Origin: Hyalella azteca
Lineage: Eukaryota > Arthropoda > Malacostraca > Amphipoda > Hyalellidae
NCBI RefSeq assembly: GCF_000764305.2
Contig: NW_025946074.1
Coordinates: forward strand, 372,001 to 436,000
Direction: 5' to 3'
Length of the DNA stretch: 64,000 nucleotides
Position 1 is the stretch's first letter. Every line of letters starts with the position of its first letter. Of this stretch, positions 24,207 through 35,395 are shown one piece after another. Below the pieces are notes generated by a model. That model was not told where the DNA came from and did no database searches. It worked only from the letters and a program-made list of their open reading frames with translations. A program made the translations under genes and the position numbers.

Positions 24207-24606
24207 ATGGCGTCAACACTGGCGTTGACACTGGCGTTGACACTGGCGTTGACACTGGCGTTGACACTGGCGTTGACACTGGATTTGACACTGGAGTTGA
24301 CACTGGCGTTGACGCTGGCGTTGACACTGGCGTTGACACTGGCGTTGACACTGGCGTTGACACTGGAGTTGACACTGGAGTTGACACTGGAGTTGACACT
24401 GGCGTTGACACTGGAGTTGACACTGGCGTTGACACTGGCGTTGACACTGGCGTTGACACTGGAGTTGACACTGGAGTTGACACTGGAGTTGACACTGGCG
24501 TTGACACTGGCGTTGACACTGGCGTTGACACTGGAGTTGACACTGGAGTTGACACTGGAGTTGACACTGGAGTTGACACTGGAGTTGACACAGGAGTTGA
24601 CAGTGG
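24207..24606. repeat. 12-bp minisatellite, about 33 copies
   Basis: Unit gttgacactggc or gttgacactgga in perfect 12-bp register. From 24241 the C/A variant order is ccc-aa, ccccc, aaaca, cccaa, accca, aaaaa per 60 bp, so blocks of three are duplicated. Because 12 is a multiple of 3, a plus-strand frame (24122-24664) reads a four-residue GVDT repeat, and several other frames are also open. I do not regard any as a gene. Confidence 0.95.
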
Positions 24607-24710
24607 GCGCTTCTGGCAGCAAACTTGTTCACTTAATCAACTGCGCTGGACGGAATTGCAATGAGGGCGACGCCAGCCGCTGCCCTGAAAATGGAACTCC
24701 ACGCGACCTC

Positions 24711-25041
24711 GTGGCGTCCACGCGATGATATGGACGAGGTATGGCGCCCACGCGATGATATGGACGAGGTATGGCGTCCACGCGATGATATGGACGAGGT
24801 ATGGCGTTCACGCGATGATATGGACGAGGTATGGCGTCCACGCGATGGTATGGACGAGGTATGGCGTCCACGCGATGGTATGGACGAGGTATGGCGTCCA
24901 CGCGATGGTATGGACGAGGTATGGCGTCCACGCGATGGTATGGACGAGGTATGGCGTCCACGCGATGGTATGGACGAGGTATGGCGTCCACGCGATGGTA
25001 TGGACGAGGTATGGCGTCCACTAGATGGTATGGACGAGGTA
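24711..25041. repeat. 30-bp minisatellite, 11 copies
   Basis: Unit cgcgatggtatggacgaggt followed by atggcgtcca. The first four units have gatgata and the next seven gatggta. The unit is a multiple of 3, so frames on both strands remain open (24661-25044 plus reads a WRPRDGMDEV cycle). This is an artefact of the repeat. Confidence 0.95.
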
Positions 25042-25269
25042 TGAAGCCTTTTGTTGCTGGACGCAAGTCTGTCAGTGAATGTGAATGTGAATAACTTGAG
25101 TGATGAGTTTGACTCAAAACTCATTCACTTATTGGCTCTGATAATCTTGTTCCTGTTGAAAAATTTCCTCCGTCTATTTACAATAAATAAATCATAGCTG
25201 TTGTTTGATGATCTTCAAAACGGGCGAATCGAAAAATAAAGCAAATAATTGCACACAAACTGCCCGCTG

Positions 25270-25412
25270 CAGCTATGCAATGCTCACACAGCATGTCATG
25301 AAGCCATGCACTGCACACACAGACTGTCATACAGTCATGCACTGCACACACAGCGTGTCATACAGCCATGCACTGCACACAGCACACAATGCACTGCATT
25401 CACTGCACACAG
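25270..25412. repeat. Tandem repeat of about 31 bp, 4 copies
   Basis: Unit core catgcactgcacacacag followed by cgtgtcataca. It degenerates into shorter cactgcacacag pieces at the 3' side. Confidence 0.8.
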
Positions 25413-26611
25413 CGTTCTATACACGAAGTCCCCTTGCGTGCATGGTGGTCTGCAGGTGGGGCTGTAGCCCCTTTATGGGATCGGTTCAATTAGGTAAAAG
25501 CCACAGACCCGCGTTTCCATTTCACCGTGCGACTCTTAAATCCCCTTTTCCGTGGACTTTTTTTCTTCGAGGTTCCTGTTGATGAATGCAAGGCTTGGTC
25601 ATGAATTTCTGGGAGTGCATACTTTTCACTGGCTTTTTTTTCGGACGAAAAATATAGACCTAAGAAAAATGTTTTCTACCTTAAAAAGTTGAGGTACTTA
25701 GGTTATGTTAACGGTAAAAATACGCGTTTTGTGCCCGAGCGGGAAAAATTTTGAATTCAGTTTTTTCGCTATTTCGCTGCCATGTGGCCTATATGTCAAA
25801 GAGTTATCAATAATTATGTTCTATATAACACGATCATGTAGTGATGCTTCGAGAATGGTTTCTGTTTAATGCTCTTCCTGACAATCTTATACTATTGAAT
25901 GTTGAATACCTCATTTTGTTGTGTTTCTAATTATTTATTTTTGCCTCGGGATGGGTTTAATCTTAATTTATTTATGTTTTTCTTTTATTTTCCCTTGGTT
26001 CCAGTTTCGTAAATATTGCGGGCATTGTTGTATTATTTATTTTCGCGAACTTCTTGCTATTTAGCTCAGATTTTTTTTTAATTTTCACTTACAAAAACTA
26101 GTTGGGCGTTCTACTTTAATAAAAGTCGTTCTAATAAAAACAAAAGTAAACTGCAATTACTTCATGCGTCATATTCCTCTTATTTTTGATTTGTACATAT
26201 TAAAGGGGACAGAAAATGTTTATCTTCATTCGTCTCAAAAATTTCTCGCCTATGTTACTCTAGCTCTTCACTCGACGTAAAGAAAGGGGTGCATGAGTGA
26301 GAGGGAGAGAGTGAGTGGCCTGAGTGAAGTGTTAGAAGTGAGTGGGTGAAGCTGAAGATTGCATGGCTTTAGCAATAGATAAGTGTTCTGGAGGTGTTAT
26401 ATCGTCTCAAGATGCTTTGTAACTCTTCATCGCAATTGCTTTTGATGTTTTTCTCTCGCTTGCACTTGGGCGTGAATAGGTCGGGTTTCTACTTGAGATT
26501 CTAGTAGGTAATCTCGCGATCGCTACAAAATTCGGTAGACGAAAACTGCACCTGGTAAATAGTGGGAAACTTTATCGCGAACAAATGCACAATTTGGTGT
26601 GCCAAATACAA
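25413..26611. other. Unannotated stretch
   Basis: No gene recognised. A G/A-rich patch lies at 26285-26350 (gtgagagggagagagtgagt). Confidence 0.45.
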
Positions 26612-26735
26612 GTAAATACTGCTTTTATAAACGTATTGACATTGTCGTATGGCTAAACATACGTAATAAATACGCGCAATACCGCTTTTATAAACGTGTT
26701 GATATTGTCATATGACTAAACATGTTAAATTTTAT
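26612..26735. repeat. Tandem duplication of about 62 bp
   Basis: Two copies of gcttttataaacgtattgac followed by attgtcgtatggctaaacat, at 26621 and about 26683. The copies differ by scattered transitions. Confidence 0.8.
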
Positions 26736-26980
26736 CCTGTTGCCAGACCGCATCTCCAGATAATTAATAAATAACTTCATTCTTAATAAATAACTTTAAA
26801 AAGTTTTAAACATGTTTTTACATTTTCACCCGACTGTTGGATTCTAATTAATAGATATTAATACAGTTTTATTATTCAAAACCCGAGTTAAATCAAGATT
26901 ATGCAATTTTGCATTGACTTAAAAAGCATCACTATTCTCGTGATGCGACCCTAATTGGCTGTAATTAAGATCTCTTGCCG

Positions 26981-27191
26981 TAAAACAAAAGAAATAAAAC
27001 AAATAAACAAACTTTTAAAAACCACGTTTTCTTAAAGGACAAAAAAAAAGAAAAACATTAACTATTACATAACATTGAAGTTATGTGGAATGTTATGTAA
27101 TGTTATGTAAGAGTTAAAGTTTTACTTTTTTGTCCTTTAAGAAAACGTGGTTTTTAAAAGTTTGTTTATTTGTTTTATTTCATTGTTTTTA
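26981..27191. mobile_element. Foldback element with 56-bp perfect arms
   Basis: 26991-27046 and 27126-27181 are exact inverted copies (56 bp). Imperfect pairing extends outward to about 26981 and 27191 and inward through ataacatt / aatgttat. The arm contains aaccacgttttcttaaagga. A third partial arm copy (aaaaacgtggtttttaaaa) lies at 27208-27228. No coding capacity and no obvious target duplication. Confidence 0.85.
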
Positions 27192-27721
27192 GTTTTGAAA
27201 CCAACCGAAAAACGTGGTTTTTAAAAAAATGTTTTTATATTTATTTATTTTCTACTTTTTAGTTTAGCAATTTTAGCAATTCAAATCATTTTCCAGGGTT
27301 GGAAACTCTGGATGTTCGAGAAAAAAAAAAACGATTCCCGACCGTGAATTTTTAGAGTTTTTTTTTATTTTTTTTTTAATTTTGTTTAACTTATTACTTC
27401 TGATGATCAAATCTTGAATTGTTACGCAGCATAAGCATGCATGCCAAATTTAAAGTTTCTAGGATCTTCACAAGTGCTCTAAATTAAGGCTTGGTTTTTT
27501 GATGACAGACGGACACGGAACGAAAATAAGAAAAACATGGTAAAAATAATACAAATGTAAAGTAATAGCTCACAAGTAAAAGGCTTGCTTAAATGATTTG
27601 GTTATGATCAAGGAAGAAGGGCGCAAGTCTCAGAGAATCTGCTGATATCAAGCAAAAATCGCGAGATGGTGCAGAAGTTGATTCAGCCCTCGAGTATATG
27701 TAATGTAAGAGCTACTTGGAC
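27192..27721. other. AT-rich stretch with poly-T and possible retroelement tail
   Basis: Contains the third foldback arm fragment (27208-27228), T-rich runs near 27358-27380, and a possible LINE/SINE-like tail at 27415-27525 (catgcatgccaaatttaaag, then gatgacagacggacac). No gene recognised. Confidence 0.4.
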
Positions 27722-28102
27722 TTAACACGTTGACTCCGAAGTAGTACATATTCGTACCACGAAATGTATTTCTCCAGGACGTAGTGGTACATAATTCAGG
27801 TTGCCTAAAATCGGCCAAATCCGAGAACAAAAAAGGACAAAAAAGGTCGATAACTCAATATATACTAGTTTATTTGTAGGTTCCGCTATAAAAATTCCAT
27901 TTATTTTCTTTTAGCAGTATTTAAAATTTAATTAGGAAGTACCCCTATCATAAATTTTAGCCAGCCAACACAATTGAGAAAAACTAAATCACGGAATTTG
28001 TCCGGAAAAAAATGACCGTGTGGCAACTGGCAACCCTGTTTTAAAAAGAGTACAAAAATTAAATAATTGTACAAGATGAAGCAATCGGAATCAAAGAGTT
28101 AA
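27722..28102. mobile_element. piggyBac-like MITE with TTAA ends
   Basis: TTAA at 27722-27725 and at 28099-28102 bound a 373-bp interior. Directly inside, the left end reads CACGTTGACTCCGA and the right end, reverse-complemented, reads CTCTTTGATTCCGA, matching at 11 of 14 positions. TTAA target duplication with a C-rich or (T)TTGAC-type terminal repeat is the signature of the piggyBac superfamily. The interior has no transposase frame, so this would be a non-autonomous derivative. A subterminal inverted phrase (gtacatattcgtaccacg, then gtagtggtacata) supports it. The ends are diverged, so it is old. Confidence 0.65.
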
Positions 28103-28784
28103 GGAAGATTATGGACTATGAATAAGTGTATCTCATTTCGTCTGCTGAAACTTTATGCTTGGGGCATCGCAAATTGTAGGAAGAATATCATGCGGTGCCC
28201 CGACGCGATTCCACTATATACAGCGAGAGCAGAAGTCACCATCATAAGTATGGATAGTCCTCCAGCTGTCAATCGATTTTCAGACTATAAAATTTGTAAC
28301 GACAATTTTTTCAGAGCTATTTTCGGAATTTACTTTTTCAGTAGCATCCAAAATGCACATTTCGTATACATAAAAATATATGTACTTGAAAATGCAGATC
28401 AAATTAAGTCTCGTTTTTGCATTCTTTTATTCGACCATTCGAAGCATTGTTATTTTTTAAATTGTCATTCGGAAACAGGAAAAGAGTTATTATCAGACGA
28501 TGTCTCATAACAACAATATCCAACTATATGTACTTCATTGATTAGATACTATATGTATAATAAATCAATAAATTTATTAAGTATAATCATATTTCTATTA
28601 AGTTATGTTATGTTATGTATTTATATACAATCTTGTTATAAAATGGCTCCCTGCGTTGAAACAGTTTGCCCGCCCTTGATTTAAGACAATTTCAGAACTC
28701 TTTTGAAAGATTTTTAAAAAGCTTTCATTTAATTAATGATGTTCTTGAATTCAATTTGACTTGAATTTTCAACTTGAATTTCTT
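28103..28784. other. Unannotated stretch with a 130-codon frame and possible hAT end
   Basis: The plus-strand frame 28118-28510 (130 codons) is not repeat-derived, but I recognise no domain in it. At 28655-28678 acagtttgcccgcccttg resembles, in reverse, the AGGGxGGGCAAACT-type terminal repeat of some hAT elements. No partner end was found. Confidence 0.35.
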
Positions 28785-28955
28785 CTTGACCTGATACCTC
28801 CACTGATACATTATACGGACTTGATTCATACACTGAAAATTTTCAGACCTGATACCCACGCTGATACACTTCGGACCTGAAACGTAAACGGATACATTTC
28901 GGATGTGATACACTGATATATTTCGGACCTGATACTTACACTGATACATTAGGAG
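28785..28955. repeat. Diverged tandem repeat of about 28-32 bp, 6 copies
   Basis: Recurring phrase ttcggacctgatac followed by (t/c)(a/c)cactgatacat. Units have indels. The reverse-strand frame (28725-29021) through it is an artefact. Confidence 0.7.
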
Positions 28956-30654
28956 TGTACAGCGTATATTGCACAATGAACTCGGTTGAACTGCGTTGCA
29001 GAATACGGCGACATACGACAAGAAGTATCACATCTCATACATATCTCGATGAGATGGCCTTGTTCTAAGACATCTCAGATGAGACAAACGTGATGAGGAC
29101 AAGTTAGTGGTGGCGATTAAGCGCTAAAACTGTTCGTAATGCCGAAAGTTTGCACAGACAAAGACTTGAGATGCTGCTCACACGACTCGCTCTCTTGCAA
29201 CACGACCAGACTTGAACATTTACAATCTTATTACAAGTCAAGGTTAGGTCAACGATGGCCAACCATGGGCAATACTGTGGCAACGAAATTTTAATCATTT
29301 GTCGAAATTATAGTTTTAAGTTTATAGTCAAGTTTTTCAACTTGAGATTGAGTTAAAATGAAATTTTCCTTCCCGTAATGCCAATGAAGGCTCTTTGTAC
29401 TAAATCTTTGTAACAAAATACAAATAAAGTAGTTAAAATTAAAAGTACTCCAGAAGATCTCGGCTAAAGATAGGAAAAATTCTTCTTCCACTACCAAGTC
29501 ATGAAAGCGACCACGGCCATTCTTGCCAAACGATAATCTTCAAATTTTAAATATTGCAGCATGCAGTTGTCGCACATTTATTCCTAACTGATAATTTTAA
29601 TTTTAAAATCATGTCCACATATTGTTATGGTAATTTTTATGCTTTTTTGCGTTTTAAGACTGAGAAATGTTTCAGCCTCGACGAAACACTATAACGACTC
29701 CTGTGTTTGCTAATTAAACGTATAAGTCCTCTTGACTAATTTTTTTGACGCCTTTTGTTTCATGTCTCATTTCAGTTAATTTCACGTGAACAATTTACGG
29801 ACTAAAGTAAACGATAGAACGAGTGAGTCAGGAAGACTCAAAATTTATAATTGTTTTTCTGGCAAGCGTGTCATCCTGAAGCACTTTCTATAGGTGGAGT
29901 TTGACTTCTGCACATAAAATTATCTCTAATCAACTGTTTAATTGAGTTAGTGATTAGAACAGATAAAACTTCATCACAAGTCAATATTGCTCTTTACATA
30001 ATCACGTGAAGCGGTGCGCCGTATTATTATTTGTTGATCTTTGATCGTAATATTTAACTTTGTGATCTAATATCAACAAGTGACATAAATCGCCCATGAA
30101 CATCGATACTTTCACGCGAGTCACACGACTTTGCTTTATCATTGATAGATCTTGGTATCAACATTTGCGTCATAACTATAGGCTTGATTGTATACTTTCT
30201 TCGCTATTTTAATGAAATTAAAATTTTATAAATATAACAAGTTACGTAAAAAATATATTTATATTATTAATAATAATAAAAGATCACTGCAGAGGAGCAA
30301 AAATGTTTTTTCCATATTTACACAGCAAATTTTGCCGAATTTCAAGATTATTTATTCTAGCATTTAATGGTTATACAAGTCAGGCATCCAGAATATAGGT
30401 CCTATACGACTCGAATGAAAATGTGAAGCTAGCAAATCTTTGGTATCGAATTTTTGGAACATGAATCGTTGAAAATTGGAGAAATTAGGCAAGAAGTGGA
30501 CCTAGTATATAGCATCGGAAGTTGCAATATAAATAGGATATAAAAAAACTCAATACGTGTGAAATATAAATACGTGTTTAACTCAATGCGCTCTGGAATT
30601 TAAATCGACTATTCTCAGTAACTCACCATCTGACGAAAACGCGATGAGCTTGAA
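28956..30654. other. Unannotated stretch
   Basis: No gene or array. A short A/T-only patch with (taa)n lies at about 30255-30282. Confidence 0.45.
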
Positions 30655-30825
30655 CAAGCCAGTTTTTTCTCAAAATTTACAGCTGAATCCGGCCAGTTGC
30701 ATTCTCAAATCTTGCAGCTGTTTATGGTAGTCGGATTCTTAAATGCTACAGCTGAATCCGGTCAGTTGTATTCGAAAATTATATAGCTGCCAACGGCCAG
30801 TTGTTTTCTCAAATAAATAGCTACA
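30655..30825. repeat. Diverged tandem repeat of about 45 bp, 4 copies
   Basis: Each unit has cagctgaatccggccagttg, then an ttctcaaat-type A/T-rich tail. Copies start near 30681, 30715, 30748 and 30786. Confidence 0.7.
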
Positions 30826-31195
30826 AATTCGTTTTATGCCGATCATAAGTGCTAACGGTTTGGTTTCCTTGAAAAGCTAAAAAAATAATAGGGAGACTGG
30901 CTGTGGAAATTAACCAAGCGCATAGCAACTCATCATGATCGTAAGTGTAAATGTTGATTATCGTTGCCTTTACAAGTTCACAAATTCAAGGTGATATCGG
31001 CTTACGGATATGCGTCCATTAAAATTACTGATCCCAACTCATGATCGTAAGTCTGAGTTTTGCGCATGGTTTTCAGGCTTGTCGTGCGCGCGGCATCGCG
31101 TCTGCGCCGGCGCAGCAAGCGGCCTTGAATGAACGGCGGCCTTGAGATCTGGCAAGACGAAGCGCTTGGCAAGCCTGGGGATGCTTGCACGATAA

Positions 31196-31970
31196 CCTAC
31201 ACAATGTACGTAGTGCTAGTGTGCGTACAAAGGCAAGTGTACCCAGTACTGTTGTATATTCTCTGTTGTATATCATAATGCATTCTCTGGTCATTAAATT
31301 TTACGCAAATAAACAAGAAAATTCTGCTATCGTAAATAAGTATTGTTGTATGTACATATAGCAGATGCTAATGAAACTAATGTACGTACATTCACGAATC
31401 AGTAGTACAAAGCACAAGTCAGCGTACATGGAGTTGATGTTCACAATACTGGCGTTCGTACAGGGTGCATATGTACGAAATACTGGTATTATTGCACGGT
31501 GAAGATGCACATTAAAAAGGTGTGCGTACGAAGAGAAGCGATACGCCCGTACGTGGGCGGGGCGTTTTAGGATGTGTACAATATTTCAGGACGTACACAG
31601 AAAAGATGTACGTGTTACTGCTTCTGTCCAGATATTTATAATTTATAACACGATTAATCACCGTACAAGATATTTTTTAAAATACAGTGATTGTTCAAAA
31701 TAGTTTTGCTGTTACGAAGATCATATGTACTAAGTCTAATAAAATAATACATGCGGGTACATCATCGGAGCAAACATTTCAGATGCACATAATACTAGCG
31801 CACACACAGCAGATGTACGTAGTTGCCACCACCGGAGTGACGCGATAACATAGCAATGCAAGAACGATAACAAGCCGGTTAATCGTAGCTATAGAGTTTA
31901 ATCGTGCCGGTTGAGCAGACGTTTCAGGTGCACACAAAATCGTAGCGCACACACAACAGATGTACGTAGC
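31196..31970. repeat. GTAC-rich diverged tandem region
   Basis: Many short related phrases: gatgtacgtag, gtgcgtacaaag, cacataatact and gcgtacatgg. The clearest pair is 31781-31822 and 31927-31970, each running from caggtgcaca through tagcgcacacaca to cagatgtacgtag. Unit length is irregular. The array ends where the SINE-like unit begins. Confidence 0.6.
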
Positions 31971-32180
31971 TGTGAGCCTGTGACTCAGTGGTAAGAGGGA
32001 CTGTTACCAGACGCAGGCCTCTGATTGCATTCAACACACGAGCCGCTCAGTGTGGTCTCGACCTCCTGTGCGTGTGGTTGTGTTCTGGCCGCTCTCCAGT
32101 GGTCACGACGTTTGTGACTTCGTCTCAACCTCACGTGAAACTTGCAATTGCGAATGAGATTCCTTGTAGATCATAACTTC
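31971..32180 (+). mobile_element. tRNA-derived SINE-like element
   Basis: A tRNA-like head: tgactcagtggtaagag (31981-31997) matches a Pol III A box (TRGCNNAGYGG type), and gattgcattca (32023-32033) sits 42 bp on at the B-box position, although it is degraded from GGTTCGANNCC. The downstream part has no coding frame. The head cannot fold into a complete tRNA cloverleaf by eye, so this looks like an old SINE rather than a tRNA gene. The 3' boundary is a guess. Confidence 0.55.
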
Positions 32181-33673
32181 TTACATCGTTAAAACCCAAC
32201 CGCTATAAGGAATAGTTTTGAAATATTTGACATTGCTCCGATTAAGCGAAGGTTTACTGAATGTTGGAGTATTTTGCCTCAACTTGTGTTGGTCAATTCT
32301 AGCTTCGTCGCGTCGTGTGCATTATACGTTTCTACTGGTGGACTCCGCTGTTCCTTTTCCATACGTTCGTAGTAGATTTCACTTCATACGATATCATTTT
32401 ATTGTGCTGAAGAACTGAGTTCATTAGATATTTTGGTTAGACGAACGGTATTCGCTGCCTTTTCATCGCCTCCTCTTCAGCAACCATCTGCTGCAGCTGC
32501 AGGTGAGTGAGAGAGACCAGTTTGGAATCCGCGACCTTCGATTCAGTTTTCTGATATTCTTGTGGTGTCTTGCCCGTATGCCCGCCTATATTTTGTTTAA
32601 TATTCCGTTCCCTGGATACTTATGCATAAACTAAGTTGTCTTTTTAGTCGGGATAAGTTCCATGGCTGTGATGTGTTTGAATTAAATTCCAGCAATTTAA
32701 CTGGTTTGGCACGATCAATTGATGCTAAAAATAAAATTATAAGTGTACCATGTACCTACGTGTTTTCCGATAAAACATGAAAGCTCTAACCTATCGACTG
32801 TTAAATCTGCAATAAGAAGAATATTGTATTATATCAATGGGTTAATGACTTGCATAATCTCGTAGACGTAATTTTAGTATGTATTATCTTGTAGAATCTT
32901 TTATTCTTTGGTTAGTTGTACTGAATCTCTTGTCGAATGTCTAGTAGATTTTTAAATTAATTATGACGTTGTATGAATAGTCGTTATTTAATGCACGTCA
33001 TTCGGACGAGTTTAGCTAATTACCTCCCAAATTACTCAAGAATTTTTTTTTTTCACGTGAGACCCAATAGTTTCGTCCGGGCGTGAATACAGTCTGTTCA
33101 CGTCACCCTGTACAGTGTAATGTTGGATTATATATTCAATATCGATTCAGCTGGAATGCCTGCTTGATCCAGAAATATTAGATTAGATGTATTATAGGTA
33201 AAGTCCTGCTTTGTAGGTACCTATACTATAGGGTATGTCGACGTAAAATTTGTACTTGTCACTACATGTTCCTATAATATTACCTCTCCTGAATTGTACC
33301 CTGCACCTTACTGTCTTGTTTACGAAGTTTACGAAAGATTATCTATATTATTACTATTTATATATGACAATTATGCACCCATAATATCGGGACACATTTA
33401 AGCACGAGTTTGGGGTCAACCAAGAAAAAGAAAAAGTTTGTTCCGGAAAAAGTTGACTTGAAAAATAATTTGGAATTAAAAATATTTTGTATCGCAAGCA
33501 CATTCTCCATAGTACGCCTCATAAAACGTAAGAATAATACAATGTTTTTGATTTACATTAAATTTCATGAAGGTATATAGTAATCGCTTGTGAAGGATAT
33601 ATTGCGTACATACAATGCGATACCACTTGGCTGTACGTAATGTATCTGGTTGCTGGTATAAGTTTGGTACCTA
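32181..33673. other. Unannotated stretch
   Basis: No gene or array recognised. A short poly-T lies at 33043-33053. Confidence 0.45.
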
Positions 33674-33735
33674 GTGTTGTTGATGTCAGCTCAGCGGTGT
33701 TGGTGATGTCAGCTGAGCGGTGTTGGTGATGTCAC
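33674..33735. repeat. 23-bp tandem repeat, 2.7 copies
   Basis: Unit tgttg(t/g)tgatgtcagct(c/g)agcgg. The two complete copies differ at two positions. Confidence 0.8.
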
Positions 33736-33846
33736 ACCATCACGCGCCTGTCGCTGCGTTTGTTTGTGTTCAGGCGATATCGTCTGCCTCTGCCTGCCAG
33801 TCCCGCCTGTTGCCGCGCCGCTGCTGCAACCTCACGTGCTGCCGCG

Positions 33847-34385
33847 CTTGCCTGATGCTTGCCTGTTTTGTGCTTGCCCGTTTTGTGCTTGCCTGTTTTG
33901 TGCTTGCCTGTTTTGTGCTTGCCTGTTTCGTTTTACTTGTTTCGTTCTTGTCTATTTCGTTATTGCCTGTTATGTGCTTTCTTGTTTCGTTCTTGCCGGT
34001 TTCGTTTTTGCCTGTTTTGTGCTTTCTTGTTTCGTTCTTGCCTGTTTCTTTCTTACCTGTTTAGTTTTTACCTGTTTCATTTTAGCCGGTTTCCTTTTTC
34101 CTTCTTGCATACTTCGATCTTGCCAATTTTGTTCTTGCCAGTTTAGTTCTTGCCTTATGCGATCTTGCCGGCTTTGTTCTTGTCCATTTGCTGCTTGCCT
34201 GTTTCCTTCTTGCCGGTTTAGTTTTTACCAGTTTAGATCATGCCAGTTTCGGTTCTTGCCTATTTGTTGCTTGCTGTATGTTTCCTTCTTGTCGGTTTCC
34301 ATCTTGCTAGTTTTTATCTTGCCTTTTTGTTTCTTGCCGGTTTAGTTCTTCCCTATTTGCTGCCTGCCTGTTTGGTGCTCCTCGT
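33847..34385. repeat. 15-bp minisatellite, about 35 copies, diverging 3'-ward
   Basis: Unit cttgcctgttttgtg, nearly perfect at 33847-33930 and increasingly diverged (cttgccggtttcgtt, cttgccagtttagtt) towards 34385. The unit is pyrimidine-rich on the plus strand and lacks stops, so a 193-codon Cys/Phe/Leu-rich frame (33764-34345) persists. It is not a credible membrane protein gene. Confidence 0.9.
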
Positions 34386-34770
34386 TGCACGCTGAGCTTT
34401 AGGCGCAAGATTAGCTTTGTGTTGCTTACACTTCGAACGCGACCACTTCTTCACTCGCTTCAACACGACCCAAGACGCGAATTTTCTTCTCTTTCAAGCG
34501 TCATTTGCTTTAAACGTTACGACTTGGTTGTTCGCAAACCTTGTACGTTTTATCGATGATGACATGTTGATGATGTTCGTAGTTATTATTCTCCAGTGCT
34601 GCTTCTCTCTTGAATTTTTTAATCTTTCGGCAATAAAGCATAGCACCTTCTCAACATTTTTCAAGCAACGATGCAGACTATACGTCTATCGCAGCAGAAA
34701 ATTACCATGTCACTTTGCGAAATAAGACAATTTAAGTAGACATTTTACAAGCCTCGATAAAGACCATGAC
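34386..34770. other. Unannotated stretch
   Basis: A 102-codon frame (34417-34725) without recognisable domain. No other signal. Confidence 0.4.
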
Positions 34771-34995
34771 TGTCGTGTAGCTGGTTGGTGCTGCTACCTC
34801 TGCAGCAGACTGAGAATGTCGTGTAGCTGGTGCTGCTACCTCTGCAGCAGAATGCTGCTACCTCTGCTGCAGACTGAGAATGTAGTGTAGCTGGTGCTGC
34901 TACCTCTGCAGCAGACTGAGAATGTAGTGTAGCTGGTGCTGCTACCTACGCAGCAGACTGAGAATGTCGTGTAGATTGTAGCGGTGCTGCTACTC
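34771..34995. repeat. 42-bp minisatellite, about 5 copies
   Basis: Core tagctggtgctgctacctct followed by gcagcagactgagaatgt. The inner gctgct...gcagcag can form a small hairpin. One copy carries a partial internal duplication at about 34849-34871. Confidence 0.85.
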
Positions 34996-35131
34996 CCCGA
35001 TGCAGCAGTGACCTAAGCTACAAATCGGGAGGCATGGAACCTGTTGTGGCCAGCAGCTTCCAGGCTGGTTGATTGAACTCTCGGAAAATTATGCCGAATA
35101 GTAAATCTATAAGCCCCAGCCACCGCCGTGT

Positions 35132-35395
35132 TCTTACGATGAATGTCTCATAGACTCATCGGCCATCATCGTTATTTTCTTATCATGAATATCTCATAGA
35201 TTCATTTGCCATCATCGTTATTTTTTATGATGAATATCTCATAGACCCATCGGCCGTCATCGTTATTTTTCTTCTGATGAATATCTCATAGATTCATTTG
35301 CCATCATCGTTATTTTCTTATGATGAATATCTCATAGACCCATCGGCTATCATCGTGATTTCCTTACCATGAATATCACATACTCATCACTATCC
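35132..35395. repeat. 46-bp tandem repeat with alternating A/B units
   Basis: Five and a half units with the frame gatgaatatctcatag and ccatcatcgttatttt. The middle alternates: ga(c)tcatcggcc (units 1, 3, 5) and gattcatttgcc (units 2, 4). This is dimeric higher-order structure with a period of about 92 bp. Confidence 0.9.

Noticed and set aside
24122..25044. Long plus-strand frames reading GVDT and WRPRDGMDEV cycles, overlapping as ATGA at 24661-24664
   Set aside because: Both are products of 12- and 30-bp arrays (multiples of 3). Several other frames on both strands are equally open, and the ATGA overlap is coincidental in a eukaryote.
33764..34345. 193-codon Cys/Phe/Leu-rich frame resembling a membrane protein
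   Set aside because: It follows a 15-bp repeat whose unit has no stop. Hydrophobicity comes from pyrimidine-rich sequence, and other frames in the same array are also open.
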